A DNA stretch of 64,000 bases, from the NCBI RefSeq assembly GCF_000004195.4, contig NC_030683.2, forward strand, positions 79,446,910 through 79,510,909, in the 5' to 3' direction. Under the pieces are notes generated by a model. It was not told where the DNA came from. It worked only from the letters and a program-made list of their open reading frames with translations, and made no database searches. Source of the stretch: Xenopus tropicalis (taxonomy: Eukaryota > Chordata > Amphibia > Anura > Pipidae). A program made the translations under genes and the position numbers. Below, in pieces: positions 24,060-35,602 of this stretch (position 1 is its first letter; the number at the start of each line of letters is the position of its first letter).

Positions 24060-24665
24060 TTTTAAAACCTAAAACTGCAGTCCCCTAGTGACCCTGGTGT
24101 TAATACTGTGAGAATGGCAGCAGGTTGAATTTCCCCATTGAAAATCAATAGTTAAAATCTGATTGGCTGTTGGTGGCTGCGCCCACTTTTCCTAACCTTG
24201 AACAGCAGTTACCTGGTGCCTAACTCTGCAAAGTGTGGGGACCCTGGTGTTATTATTGTGAGAATGGCAGCAGGTTGAATTTCTGCCAAGTCAATAGGTA
24301 AAATCTGATTGGCTGTTCACAGCCCCGCCCACTTTTGGGCATCCAATAATCATCATATTTTCATTCAGACTGGCCCCATGACTATGTGATTCAAGTTTGG
24401 GGAGTGTAGCCTCAAAGTTTTAAGATTGGCAGTAGTTTCAATTTCCCCATAAAAGTCAATGGGTGAAATATGATTGGCTGTTGTTGGCCCCTCCCAATTT
24501 GGGGTCATCCAACAAATGTAGCTGTTTAATTCAGGGTGACCCAATTATTATGTTATTCAAGTTTGGGGGCTGTAGCTTCAAAGCTGCAAGTGTGGCAGCA
24601 GTTTGAAAATCATCCCTTCAAAAAAGTTGATGGGAAAATTGGGGTGTTCGGAGTGGCTCCACAAA
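24060..24665 (+). repeat. Imperfect tandem array, four units of about 150-166 bp
   Basis: The motif GGCAGCAGGTTGAATTTCC or its variants starts at 24116, 24266, 24428 and 24594. Each unit continues with AAGTCAATGGGTRAAAT, TGATTGGCTGTT and a CCCACTTTTGGGCATCCAA-like segment. Divergence is greater than in the 13- and 72-bp arrays. Confidence 0.8.
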
Positions 24666-24797
24666 AAAACCCGGGGGGCGGGATTGCTTAGAAAAGCACA
24701 AGCAACCTGCTCCGCTATAAGGCGAAGAAGTATGGAGAGTTTGGGTGTTGTACCCCTATAATTGTAGGAGGAGTAGTGTTTAGAAAAGGGGGGGTGC

Positions 24798-24882
24798 TAA
24801 AAAGAAGAAGAAGAAGAAAAAGCGGAAGAATAAGTTGAAGAACAGTATGTTGGGTTTTTCAACCCAACATAATTTAAACAAC
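24798..24882 (+). repeat. AAG-rich tract ending in a perfect hairpin
   Basis: A run AAGAAGAAGAAGAAGAAAAAG at about 24800 leads to TATGTTGGGTT-TTTC-AACCCAACATA (24847-24872), an 11-bp perfect stem with a four-base loop. It directly follows the 160-bp tandem array and may be its end. Confidence 0.75.
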
Positions 24883-24889
24883 AACAGAG

Positions 24890-26190
24890 ATAAATATATT
24901 GTTTTCATCTGAGCTCATACATGTTGTGCCTGTGTATTACAGTACATTAGTGAGAGTTATGTGAAACCTATTTTCCCAACTATTTTGGAGAGCAGACAGG
25001 GTGCAAATATGCAAAAAGCATGGCAATTTGCACCTAATATCCTGAACCAACTTTCTTCAGTGCCAGTATATTACTGTTATTGTTATTAGTTTTACTTTTA
25101 ATGAAAACTATGGTCCTCAAGCAACTGTTGTTTTGCTGCCACAAGAACATTCAAATTGCTGTAAGGGCTTTAGGCAGATGATGACTATAACCTGCCCACC
25201 CTTTGGAGGGTGGCTGGGTGTATTTTTATAAAATGAAAAAGCAGTTGCCCAATGGGAAAGAAGGGATGTAAGTGACAAAAAAAAAAAAAATCTGGTCGCC
25301 AATTCAATCTAAACTTTAATGATTAAAATGATATTCAAATCCAATAAACTCACACCTCGGTAATAAATCCTGTACACATGAAACTTCTCTTTCATATTTC
25401 CAGTGAACTGTGGGTTCCTTGTGGGTACTGAAGATGAGCAGGTAATTATTTCTTCACAAATCTACTCTTTTCCTTTGCCCTTTGATGAACTCCATCTATA
25501 CAGGGAATAGTATCACAATGCAAATTGTGATGTGATATGATGAATAACCATATTTCTATATATACGTTCTTTATTTGCATATTGATAACTGGGAGCATGA
25601 ATAAAGTTGTGCATTAAATCTGAATTAATGCCCTTGCTAATCAGTTTGCTTAGGGAAAATTCATTCACTCAGAAAAAAAGAGATGTTACATGTTCAACAA
25701 CTGGAACAAAATATTTGTATCACTTTCAAATGGTGGCAAAAGCTATTAAGAAACAAATATGTGAAAGAAAACTTTCCTTGCAGGTATTTGTGTTATTCAT
25801 ATTTAATCCTGTTTTGCCTGTTTTTGTTTACACACAACTATTACAATAACTCTAAATATCTATCCATCTGTTTTTAGAAATTAAGTTCCACCTGTTTATA
25901 CACGATTTTTCCTTTTTTTGTGATATGCGACGCTAAAACATTCTCTCCCATTATTGGTCTCTTCCATCATATCACATCATACTCTGCCCCTCTTTCACAC
26001 TGTACTTATTTTAACTTTTGTTACATAAATCTTAGCACATTTCTCTCCATATTACTAAACTGACCAACTTTGTCCTGTTGCTCCTCCTACTCCTCCAAAC
26101 TACAGTGATGTGGTGACACATCAGCTTCCTCCACTGAAATCTGATTTATTAGCCTCTGCATAATTGTTTAAAATACTTCAGTCCATTACA
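24890..26190. other. AT-rich non-coding DNA
   Basis: No recognised element. The short frames around 25607-25877 have no domain. Confidence 0.5.
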
Positions 26191-26192
26191 GA

Positions 26193-26990
26193 TGTAGGGA
26201 CCCATAGGGTTAAATGACCTATGGAGTGACATCCCTACCTCTTCACCTAGATCCCTTGTTACTGGGCAGAAGCCTTTGTTTATAGTTATACCTCATACTT
26301 TATTGGCCCATATGGTTGTCCATACCCCTTGCAGCCTCATATAGTGTCTAGCAAGGAAGTGTGGCTTCCTATTTGGCTGCCTGTCTGCTACCTAAGCACA
26401 GCTTCCTCTGAGCCTGGGTGCAGCACTAGGCCCCAGTACAGCCATTACCACCCCAGATACCAACATCCTATCTGGAGAAGTCGGGGACAGGGCTCGTGAA
26501 CGAGGCTTAGACAGAATAGCAGTCCTTGTTATAGCACCCTCTAGGAGGAGTGAGTGGTCAGATTTATATAGTAAGGGCAGCTCAGCCCCAACTAGAAGTC
26601 AGTGGAAGTATTCCTTCCATCCGGCAATGTTGCCTTAGCTCAGGGCCACAGACTAGTGACAGGATACAGGCTAGGATAGCCCCTGATGTCTGCCCAGCCG
26701 TAGGACCCATAAAGAGTTAAAGCTAATCAACCTGAGGATTGGAATAACTATCCAGACAGCCTTCAAAAGTGGTGCCAAGCTGACAGGTACTTTACCCTGC
26801 CCAGACTCTACCAAGAGGTGGGATAAACCGGTGGTACCCTCCTTTACTATCCTCAGTGGGTTCTGCTATATCTGCATGTCTCTGTGAATATTGATCTATC
26901 CCTGTGCTTATAACATCTGTCTTGGACAATAAAGAGTTAACCAGTTCATCTGCAAAAGCTCCTGGCATCCTATTACTTTAATACATTACA
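26193..26990 (+). mobile_element. Possible solo LTR
   Basis: The block runs from TGTAGGGACCCATAGGG to about ATACATTACA. It contains TTTATATAGTAAGGGC (26555, TATA-like), a second TAGGACCCATAAAGAG (26700) and ACAATAAAGAGTTAACC (26928, polyadenylation signal) about 50 bases before the end. A CATTACA word occurs just outside the left edge and at the right edge, but no clean duplication can be assigned. It has no coding frame. Confidence 0.4.
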
Positions 26991-27443
26991 CAGTACCAGT
27001 GGGAGTTGTAGTACAACAACATCATTCAGCCCCAAACCTTCCACTTAGCGAAGGCCCATTCCTTTGAAAGAGAGTCCCAATGTACTCCATGCTCTGTCCA
27101 TAGCCATGGTTTGTCTAATTTCAGCCATAAAGGGGTTACACTCAGTTGCTCTTTTCGCTCATTATGGACTTTTGCTCTCTTACCCTTACTATGTAAGGAC
27201 ATTTCTCTATCTTGACTCCTGAGATTCTTTGCAGGAAATGAGAGAGTTAAGAGTTTAATTTACATGAATTATATAACTCACCATTTTGTGTTCCTATGTG
27301 TGTTTACTTTACTGAACACCTGCGAATCTGGATTCTGTTTAGGAAGAAGTGTGAGAGTAAAAGGCACAGCTCTTTCCATGGAATCATGTAACCTATAATG
27401 GTTTGTGTGAGCACCATGTCTCAAGCTAAATGGATGAACATTA

Positions 27444-27830
27444 GGGGCAGATTTATGAAAATGTGATATTAGAGCTCACCCCAGAAAAATTCACCCACCT
27501 GCTATTAATCCCCAAGGGATTTTTAGAAGTGTATTTATCGATGTGCAGGATGTCCGGGACACCAGGAAAAACCTTGTGCACCTTGGACCTGGGGGCCTCT
27601 CCATACCTGACCCACTGTCATCTGAGGATCTGTGGAACGAGAGGAGGGGTGGAGCAGAGGTAGACTGCAATTGGTACACTGGATGAGTATGGGGGGGGGG
27701 GGTGGTGCTCAGATTCCCAGCGGGCCTGTATATCCCAGTCCGACATTGTTAATGGGAGAAAGATAGAGTTCACCATTTGATACATACACTTCTAAAAATT
27801 CCAAAGGAATAGAGAATGGGTGAAAATGGT
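27444..27830. mobile_element. Palindromic MITE interrupted by a hAT insertion
   Basis: The left arm runs from GGGGCAGATTTATGAAAATG to about 27545. The right arm, from about 27749 (ATTTGATACATACACTTCTAAAAATTCC), is the inverse of the left arm's TTTTTAGAAGTGTATTTATC. A related unpaired arm is at 53040-53165. Confidence 0.6.
27546..27748. mobile_element. hAT MITE nested in a palindromic MITE
   Basis: The ends CAGGATGTCCGGGACACC and CCCAGTCCGACATTG are inverted. The flanks TCGATGTG and TTAATGGG are a decayed 8-bp duplication. The family recurs at 37647-37813. It splits the repeat at 27444-27830. Confidence 0.68.
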
Positions 27831-28172
27831 TATGTGTTTCAGTATGGGATTATCCAATTAACTATATGAAAAAGTATTTATGTCTATGAAGATTTTTATT
27901 CATCCAGGCCTGGTATACAATATTTGGTAGAATTAATTCTATAGTACTGGACTTTCTGAGTTTTTTTTATTTTAGACATCTGAGCAGCTTCTACAGTTCC
28001 AGAGTGATAGAGAATTTCTCGACATAAACAACAGTTTTTAATGTTTTAGGTAATGTATTTTTATTTTTTTTTATATTTATAGAGACCTTTGATGTTCAGG
28101 AATATTGTAAAAAAAAAAAATACAACTACATTATAATGATATGTTAGTAAAAGGGTCAAAAGTTGGTTTGAT

Positions 28173-28722
28173 CCCCGAAAATGGAAATCCTCAACACTAC
28201 CCACTGTCACAGAATGGACCCAAGAAATGGAGGACATTCACAAATTCAAGGAATTACACAATGACTCCTACAAAACCAAACAAAATCACTGGGCCACATG
28301 GTGACTTTGGCAAACATATTTAGAAACAAGGATAACAGGCCCAATAATTGACCATGCTGATCATGTTGGTTAATAACTGTGGGGGTGTGGACTTTGCTAT
28401 AATAAATCGTGGGTCATTGACCACCATGTCGCTACCTAATTCCAGACAACTCCTCCGCCTGGAATCCTCCCCTTCTCTCCCTCCCCGATTATATAAACTC
28501 AATCCAATAACCGAAAGCACTCTGACAACGGACAGTTCTCTTTACTTATTACATTATTTCTCTCTATAATGGTTTAATGCTACTTTAGATATGGAGCACT
28601 GTGAAAACAATTTGTAACAATACATAATATGATTCTTTAATTTCTGCAAATTCTGTTTTGTTATAATACTAATGCAATTGTTGGATTGTAATAAAACCCA
28701 ATAAAAATTTAAAAATTGAAAA
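28173..28722 (+). mobile_element. 5'-truncated L1 insertion with 15-bp duplication
   Basis: AAAAGTTGGTTTGAT occurs at 28158-28172 and again at 28723-28737. Between them lies the 3' end of an L1-type LINE: a remnant of the ORF2 C-terminus (the WTQEMEDIHKFKELH frame at about 28212-28300), a 3' untranslated region and an A-rich tail (AATAAAAATTTAAAAATTG). The C-terminal motif parallels EWIKTMEEILKFKEPH at about 50812 in the larger L1. This is a classic target-primed insertion. Confidence 0.85.
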
Positions 28723-28737
28723 AAAAGTTGGTTTGAT

Positions 28738-29807
28738 TGTTGAAAACATTAAACAACTAAACTGTTTTTTTTACCTAAGTCTATGGCTGTCCCAGTTCCC
28801 TTACCCATTACTCATATACAACAACAAAAATACACATAATCACAAATCTCCTTAGCTGGCAATGCTGTTATAACTTTTAATGCTTTTTAAACTACTGTAT
28901 TAAGCTGCAAGGAGAAGGAATGGAAATACATTCCTTCAAGACAACTCACTTACAGCAAAACATTTTAATCCATAATTAGATCCTCTGGAAGGCAGCAGTG
29001 CTGCAAAAAACCTCCATCAGTCTGTAGACAGGCTTAAAATTGAATATTTAATTGTCATTTAACCATGGTTATATACTTATGCGGTTTGTTTCTAACATTT
29101 CTATTGGCTCTATTAAAAAGAAATGTCTCATATGAAAGTACACCTAATACTTTAAAGCTATGATTTTGCAGAGCGACCAGTTTATTATAAACAATTTAAA
29201 GGAACACAATAATGCAGATGTATGCAGATGAACTTCCAGTATTTTGCCACTGTAAGCATTTCTACAATTAACCATTACTTTGGTGCTGAGATAAGTTCCA
29301 TATTATAACATATTTTGCATTTGACATACTCTGGATTTGTCAATGATTTTGGGCAGCTTAAAAAATATTTGAATATCACAAGTACCTGTATATCATTTCG
29401 TTTAGTGTTGTATGAAACAGTGATCGCAAATCACATCAGTATAAATCAGTATTAGTTTGTATTTGTTTGCACTGGAGAAAAAGTAATTGGCAGTGAGGTG
29501 GTGATGCTATACCAATGCCTGAATTTCATTTAAAGTTTGTGAATAGTTTTCTTCAATTAGTTGCACTAATGATTGTTTAAAGAATGATTTATTCATACAT
29601 GACTATATTAAAAACACCCAGACATGCAGACTAGTAAGAGAAATATGTCTACTCTAGCAAGCTCAGCAAAAAAAGAAGAGAAGAAGGGGGGAAAATCATG
29701 ATATCTGCTGAAGCTCAATAAAGTAATCTGGTTGGATGAGCCATAATGTATTCCTTTACATACAACAGTACTATAACCAAAGGAAATCTGTAAAACAAGG
29801 TGGTAAA
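28738..29807. other. AT-rich non-coding DNA
   Basis: Nothing recognised between the L1 and the next T2-like MITE. Confidence 0.55.
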
Positions 29808-30420
29808 TTAAAGGACATGTAAACCCCACACACAAATCAGTGAACAGCCTCTTTGAAATCTTTCAATACCTGCCACACTGGTTGTCCAGATGTTAATAGT
29901 AAGGCTGCAACATCTCCTTAATCACTTTGATTTTCTTCTCCTCCTGTAACCCACTCGGCCCCCTCCCTCGGGAATTTGCTTTGATTCCTGGCTTGCCAGA
30001 CATGCTCAGTTGTTCTAAACTAAGATTACTAAATACACCCCCCAGTCTAGCAGCCAGTGAATAGAAGGCATTGCTGGTTCCCATAGAAACTCAGCTCCAG
30101 CTGTCTGCTTCAATTTTTTTCTCCTGAACTCAGCTTTACCTACAGTGCTCAAACAAAGCAGAACTGCCTGTGTGAGCCTGTATTCTTGATGAAATGTATG
30201 CTGAATAAGGGTCTGTGTGTGTGTAGGCTGTTTGCAGATTTAAATGTATCCAATTATGTATCAGAGGGAAAATGGCCACCAGGTGAAAGCTGCTATTTGC
30301 TTTAGGAAAATGTGATGGTGCTAGAAAACAGAGGGGATATATGCAGTACAAATGATGCCATTTGGGTGGGGAGACATGCCCAACTGATATACATTGTAGG
30401 CAAATGTACATGTCCTTTAA
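29808..30420. mobile_element. T2-like MITE (TTAAAGGACATGTAAACCCC)
   Basis: TTAAAGGACATGTA at the left and TACATGTCCTTTAA at the right form perfect inverted ends with TTAA targets. The interior has GTTCCCATAGAAACTCAGC and a C-rich segment but no real gene. Confidence 0.85.
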
Positions 30421-33400
30421 GCTAGTGATGATGAGGTAGACAAGAATTATGTCTACTGTACAAGTGTGCTTTAAGAATCCATCACTGTGGTTGCTAGATA
30501 GCAATCTATGGCAAATGTAGTGCCTAAATCACACTCAGGGGTAACAGGTGGAGCTCCCCTCAAAAGCAATTGCTTGAGCATTTCTGAGCACAGTTCCTCT
30601 CATTACTATGAATAGAGGTGACAAAAGCTTTGATCCCCTCGGTTTTTGTCCGATAGCTGAAGTAGTCAAAACAAATTTGTACCATTAGCCTAAAAACAGC
30701 ACTTCATTCACAAGAGTAAACAGTGTAAAAAATGTCACCCAGTAACTGTACATTAATCTCTATATTTCAGATAGCAATGAGATTATTGGCAATGCAGTAG
30801 TAAGGGTGGTTTACAATGCATCCTTAATTAAACGTGGAGTGCTTACTTTGGAGAGATAATGGGTGCAAAATGGTCTGTTTTTGTGAAGTCCCATATAAAA
30901 CACTTTTTTATGTTGCTAAGTTCAGCTATAAAAATGGGCAGAATGGTGCCCTAAAAAAAGCAAATATTGCATGATTTAGCCCTGGTCTTAAAACCAGGGA
31001 GCTACTGATATAGAATTTGATAAAAGGGGTAAATTCAGAGCATCAAATCCATTAAGTGTAAGATTACATTCTGTTAGTATTCATGAGCCATTTAAGTGTC
31101 ACATACCATTGCATCTCTGGTGCTAGAATAAAAGCACTATTGTGCCAACACCATCGGTTCTACTGATCTGAGTTCCCCTTTGGTCTATGATGAGTGTTTA
31201 CTGGAACATGTGATAGGGCAAGAAAGATTAATGGGAATTTGGTACTAAAATGATTAATAATCAATAAGTATTTCAAGAAAAAATGGTACCTCATTTATAC
31301 AATTGCTCTAAGGATATGAAATCTCTAATTAAACAATAAAAGCTGAAGAATTTGAAGTCTGCAGTTTTATGCAAGACAGTGTTTAGTTCACAGAAGTTAT
31401 ACAAAATAACATCATGTCTCAAAGCCAAAGGTTTGAAGTATTTAGAATTACCAATAAAAATGTATATATTTATGAAGCAATGTTTACACTTACGTGGTCA
31501 TACAGAATATTGCTGGGTTTATCGCTTTCAGTATCTCTCCCCAGGTGCTTTGTGCTTAATGGATCATTGAATCCACATTAACCACATTAGTCTGCCTGGA
31601 GGAGTCCAGAGTCTGAGGCACAATGTCCTCTCTACTTTCTGTCATTTAGATCTCAAGGTCATTGTGAAAATTCACTGAAGCAGATGTACAAAAATGTGAT
31701 GAGATAGGACATGACACTCCCTGATCCATCAGTATACACCACAGAGGGCAGGCAGACTGCTTTGGGGCTATCCAGTTGATGAAGAGGAAGCAACTAGAAA
31801 TGGACCTCTGCCCTTCAGTACTCAAAAATGTCAACAGAAAATGTAAATACCCCATAGCCAAAGGGTAGACACCATGTGCTGAGTTCAATGAGACCTTTAT
31901 TAAAATGCTAAATCTATGGCAGACCTGACAAGATGGTTAGGATTGGAAATATTTGCATCATTCTCTTGAAGAGTTTGTTGTCATGATCGCTACATAGTTA
32001 AAAGTTAAAAGAGTTTCCTCAGGCTACGGATCACAAACACACATTGCTGGTAACACAAAACCATTAAGCTCAACTAGTAATGCAGTAGTGTGTATACACA
32101 TATATATATATTGTAGTGTATATATATATATATATATATATAGTATATACACAGATTATGAACATTTCAACTCCATACTTGAGCTTTAGGACCTAAACCC
32201 GTCAACCAAAACAATAAAATTTAAAAGCACAATGACATAACTGGGCATCACAGTATTCTCATACCTAGTGTGCCACAAATCTATTTAACTATACCTATCT
32301 CCCAAGTGTTTATCATAACATCCAAGTGTTTAGTGTGTACATGACCCACCAAAGGTGTGCTCATAGAACAGGATAATTAAAAACCTTAAAAATAGAAAAT
32401 ATATGCTATTTAGAAACTTTTCATTTCTGATCTGTAAGGGGCAGCTAAATGTGCTCCTCATCCACAACATGTCGATTTGGATGACCTGCACCCAGGTACA
32501 TACCATTCTGAATGTACCGAAAACAATGAAAGAAGGTAATAGGGTTGGGTTAATCTGCTTCTTCAAATGATATACAGCCATTAAACAGCCATGTTTATTA
32601 GATAGTTTGTTTTTTAAACAGTAAAAAACATTGGACCTACCAGAGATCCATTGAAACCAATAGACACATTAGTGTGTATTTGAATGGAAATATCTCAGTC
32701 ATCTTAGCCAAGTCTTCTTAAGATTTGTTGAAAATTCTTGAGCTGATTTACCAATTAAGACTAAGGGATCTCTGCACAAATCCTGGCAAATTCTCACGTG
32801 GCATTTTCACACTTGAGAAGATGCAGGTGAGAAGTAATAAATACTGAAGAGCAAAAATGTTCTGCAACATTTCTCACATGTGGTATTCCTGTGCATAATT
32901 AAGAAAAATGTTTGTTTTGGGGGTATGTAAACAAACATAAGGATATATATCCCATCCACTGAGTGCCTTTGCTGCCAAAGGTGCAGAACACAGAACTCAC
33001 ACATGCAAGGGAGCCCTGTACTTAAGCTCCCCACAGGATGCCATTTAATACTGTGGGCCATAGCCCAAAAAACATTTGCACTCTTTTTTTTAACTTTGTA
33101 GCCTGCCCAGTTGATTTATATTGAGTCCCACTGCATCTCACCCAGAGCCACTTTGTCCCAGAAACACAATATGCTATGAAACTCTGATGCACTATGAACA
33201 TTTAAAGCCTGTAGGGATCAATAAATTGCATTGTTTCGTGGGCTACTGCCCAACAGACAGCAATCATTTCCCACACTAATTAGTATGAACTTTTTTTGAC
33301 TTCTATTTTAGTTAATTAAAGGAATTATTTAATTAAAGGAATGCACTGTAACAACAACTTACCAAAAAATGTACTTTGTACAATGGAAAATATTATATAA

Positions 33401-33522
33401 AACAGCTAACTAGGTGTGTCCTTGCTCAATATGCTGATCATATGGTCAAATTTGTTATCAGCTAAGGAAAACCAAAGTAGGGAAATAAAGTGCAGAGCTC
33501 AAAAAGTACAGCTATAGAATTC
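30421..33522. other. AT-rich non-coding DNA with one microsatellite
   Basis: Apart from the TA microsatellite at 32.1 kb nothing is assigned. Confidence 0.5.
32091..32152. repeat. (TA)n microsatellite
   Basis: Two TA runs are separated by TTGTAGTG, the longer with about 14 dinucleotides. Confidence 0.95.
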
Positions 33523-33800
33523 AGTTTCTGGAAACCCATTATCCAAAAAGCTCCGAAATTACAGGAAGGCCAACTCCCTTAGACTTATTTTTTTTAAACT
33601 GATTTTGTTTTTCTCTGTAATATTAAAACAGTATCTTGCATGGGATCCCAACTAAAATATAATGAATAATCCTATTTGCTTTAATTAATGTTTATATTAT
33701 TACTTAGCAGACTTAAGGTATGGAGATCCAAATTACGGAAAGACCCTTATCTGGAAAACCTCAGGTCCTGAGCATTCTGGATAACAGGTCTCATGCTAGT
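33523..33800 (+). mobile_element. CAGGTAT..GGAYC repeat, near-complete copy
   Basis: It contains GGAAACCCATTATCCAAAAAGC, ATCCAAATTACGGAAAGACC and ends AGCATTCTGGATAACAGGTC, in the same order as the copy at 21748. Confidence 0.72.
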
Positions 33801-34078
33801 ATATTTATACATAGCCTACCGCTAGTCCACTGCAATTATTCCATGCTATCCCATTGTCCCATTATAACCCATTTACCCCTATGCCAATCTACTCACAAAC
33901 AGGTGGACAGTTATTACTAAGGTGTAAACCATCTCTTAACTTCCTCAAATTCCTGAACTGCACTCTAAACTGAAATCTGAAATTTTAGTATAGAAAAGGA
34001 ATGAATAATATCTCTAAGATTACAGTACTTCCATGAAAGAACTGATTTTGAGCTTAGCATCGAATACTCTAAATCATT

Positions 34079-34420
34079 TTAAAGGGGTTTTTCACCTTCA
34101 ATGTCCAAATTTTATTAAACCACCAACAATGCTTTCAGCATGTTAGAACATCCATTGTCCATAAAAAAAGTAAAAAAGCCACTGTAAAAGCTACTTTTTA
34201 TACCTATTAAATCAGTCCTTCTCCTGCCTCTCTGATTAGTTTTCTGAGTGACTTATTTTAAACTGGAAACACTGAGAACTTCCTATATGCTTACATCAAC
34301 ACGTCCAGTCTTTGCCCTTAGTTGTTTCCTATTGGACCACTTCATTGGTTGCTTGAGCACTCCAACCAGTTGCATAAATTGAAAGGTCAGTGGTTAACTT
34401 CTCCCTTACAAAGGCATAGG
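34079..34420 (+). mobile_element. T2-like MITE, left end only
   Basis: TTAAAGGGGTTTTTCACCTT is a T2-like left terminus. The matching right terminus is not visible before the Tc1 element. The right limit given is arbitrary. Confidence 0.5.
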
Positions 34421-34732
34421 CAAACAGACTCAGCATAACACAAATCCAACATACTGTTATGTTAGATTTGCAGTCACAGGCACGCAAAGCAATGTCAGAC
34501 TGACAGAAAACACAGCCAATAGGAGTTAAGTGCTGCCAGTACTATGAGTGACTTCATATACAGAAGTTAAAAAGCAACTGTAGCGTTCATAAAGCCCCCC
34601 CAGCACAGGGTCTGTGCAGATGAGAAGGATCAGCAGAGGGATGATTCTGAGTTGAATATCTATTTAGCTGCACATTTTTTGTTAACTTTGTATATGGCAA
34701 AGACTGTTCTGTATATGGACATCCCCCAGTTA

Positions 34733-35440
34733 CAGTGGTGTGAAAAACTATTTGCCCCCTTCCTGATTTCTTATTCTTTTGCAAGTTTGTCACACTTAAA
34801 TGTTTCTGCTCATCAAAAACCGTTAACTTTTAGGGGCACATTTACTAACCCACGAACGGGTCGAAATGAGTCCGATTGCGTTTTTTTCGTAATGATCGGT
34901 ATTTTGCGATTTTTTCGTATTTTTTGCGATTTTTTCGTAAAAACACGAGTTTTTCGTAGCCATTACGAAAGTTGCGTAAAATCTGGCGATTTTTCGTAGC
35001 GTTAAAACTTGCGCAAAAAGTTGCGCTTTTTTCGTAGCGTTAAAACTTACGCGAAACTTCGCACCTTTTAAGTTTTAACGCTACGAAAAAGGCGCAACTT
35101 TTCGCGTAAGTTTTAACGCTACGGAAAAATCAGGCGATTTTACGCAACTTTCGTAATGGCTACGAAAAACTCGCGTTTTTACAAAAAAATCGTATTGGTA
35201 ACGAAAAATTCGTAAAGACGCCTAAAAAATCGCAAAAATACGAAAAAGTCGCAAAATGTTCGTTATCAAGTTGGAACTTTTCCAATTCGGGTCGGATTCG
35301 TGGGTTAGTAAATCAGCCCCTTAGTCAAAGATAACATAATTGAACACAAAATGCAGTTTTTAAATGAAGGTTTACGTTATTAAGGGAGAAAAAAAACTCC
35401 AAATCTACATGGCCCTGTGTGAAAAAGTGATTGCCCCCCT
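34733..35440 (+). repeat. Left inverted repeat of the Tc1 element
   Basis: The left arm contains the outer transposase-binding motif at its tip and the inner one at about 35412-35440. Without the MITE and its TTA duplication, the arm is about 217 bp, against about 213 bp on the right. The interruption moves the outer and inner motifs roughly 490 bp further apart than in the right arm. Confidence 0.88.
34833..35320. mobile_element. Harbinger-like foldback MITE nested in the Tc1 left arm
   Basis: It begins GGGGCACATTTACTAACCC and ends GGGTTAGTAAATCAGCCCC, with a TTA duplication on both sides (34830-34832 and 35321-35323). Removing the element plus one TTA restores the Tc1 sequence seen in the right arm, which proves the insertion. 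Nearly its whole length is a palindrome built from CpG-containing words such as TTTTTCGTA and GCGTTAAAACTT. A three-base TWA duplication is typical of the PIF/Harbinger superfamily. No coding capacity is visible. Confidence 0.92.
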
Positions 35441-35602
35441 TGTTAAAAAATAACGTAACTGTGGTTTATCACACCTGAGTTCAATTTCTGTAGTCACCCC
35501 CAGGCCTGATTACTGCCACACCTGTTTCAATCAAGAAATCACTTAAATAGGAGCTACCTGACACAGAGAAGTAGACCAAAAGCACCTCAAAAGCTAGACA
35601 TC

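Noticed and set aside
30136..30504. 122-codon minus-strand frame
   Set aside because: It lies mostly inside a T2-like MITE and crosses its right terminus into flanking DNA.
32445..32517. Possible minus-strand terminal exon (NGMYLGAGHPNRH.. after a TTCAG acceptor)
   Set aside because: Only about 22 codons. Another frame through the same bases is equally open, and such short acceptor-plus-frame matches are expected by chance in 64 kb.
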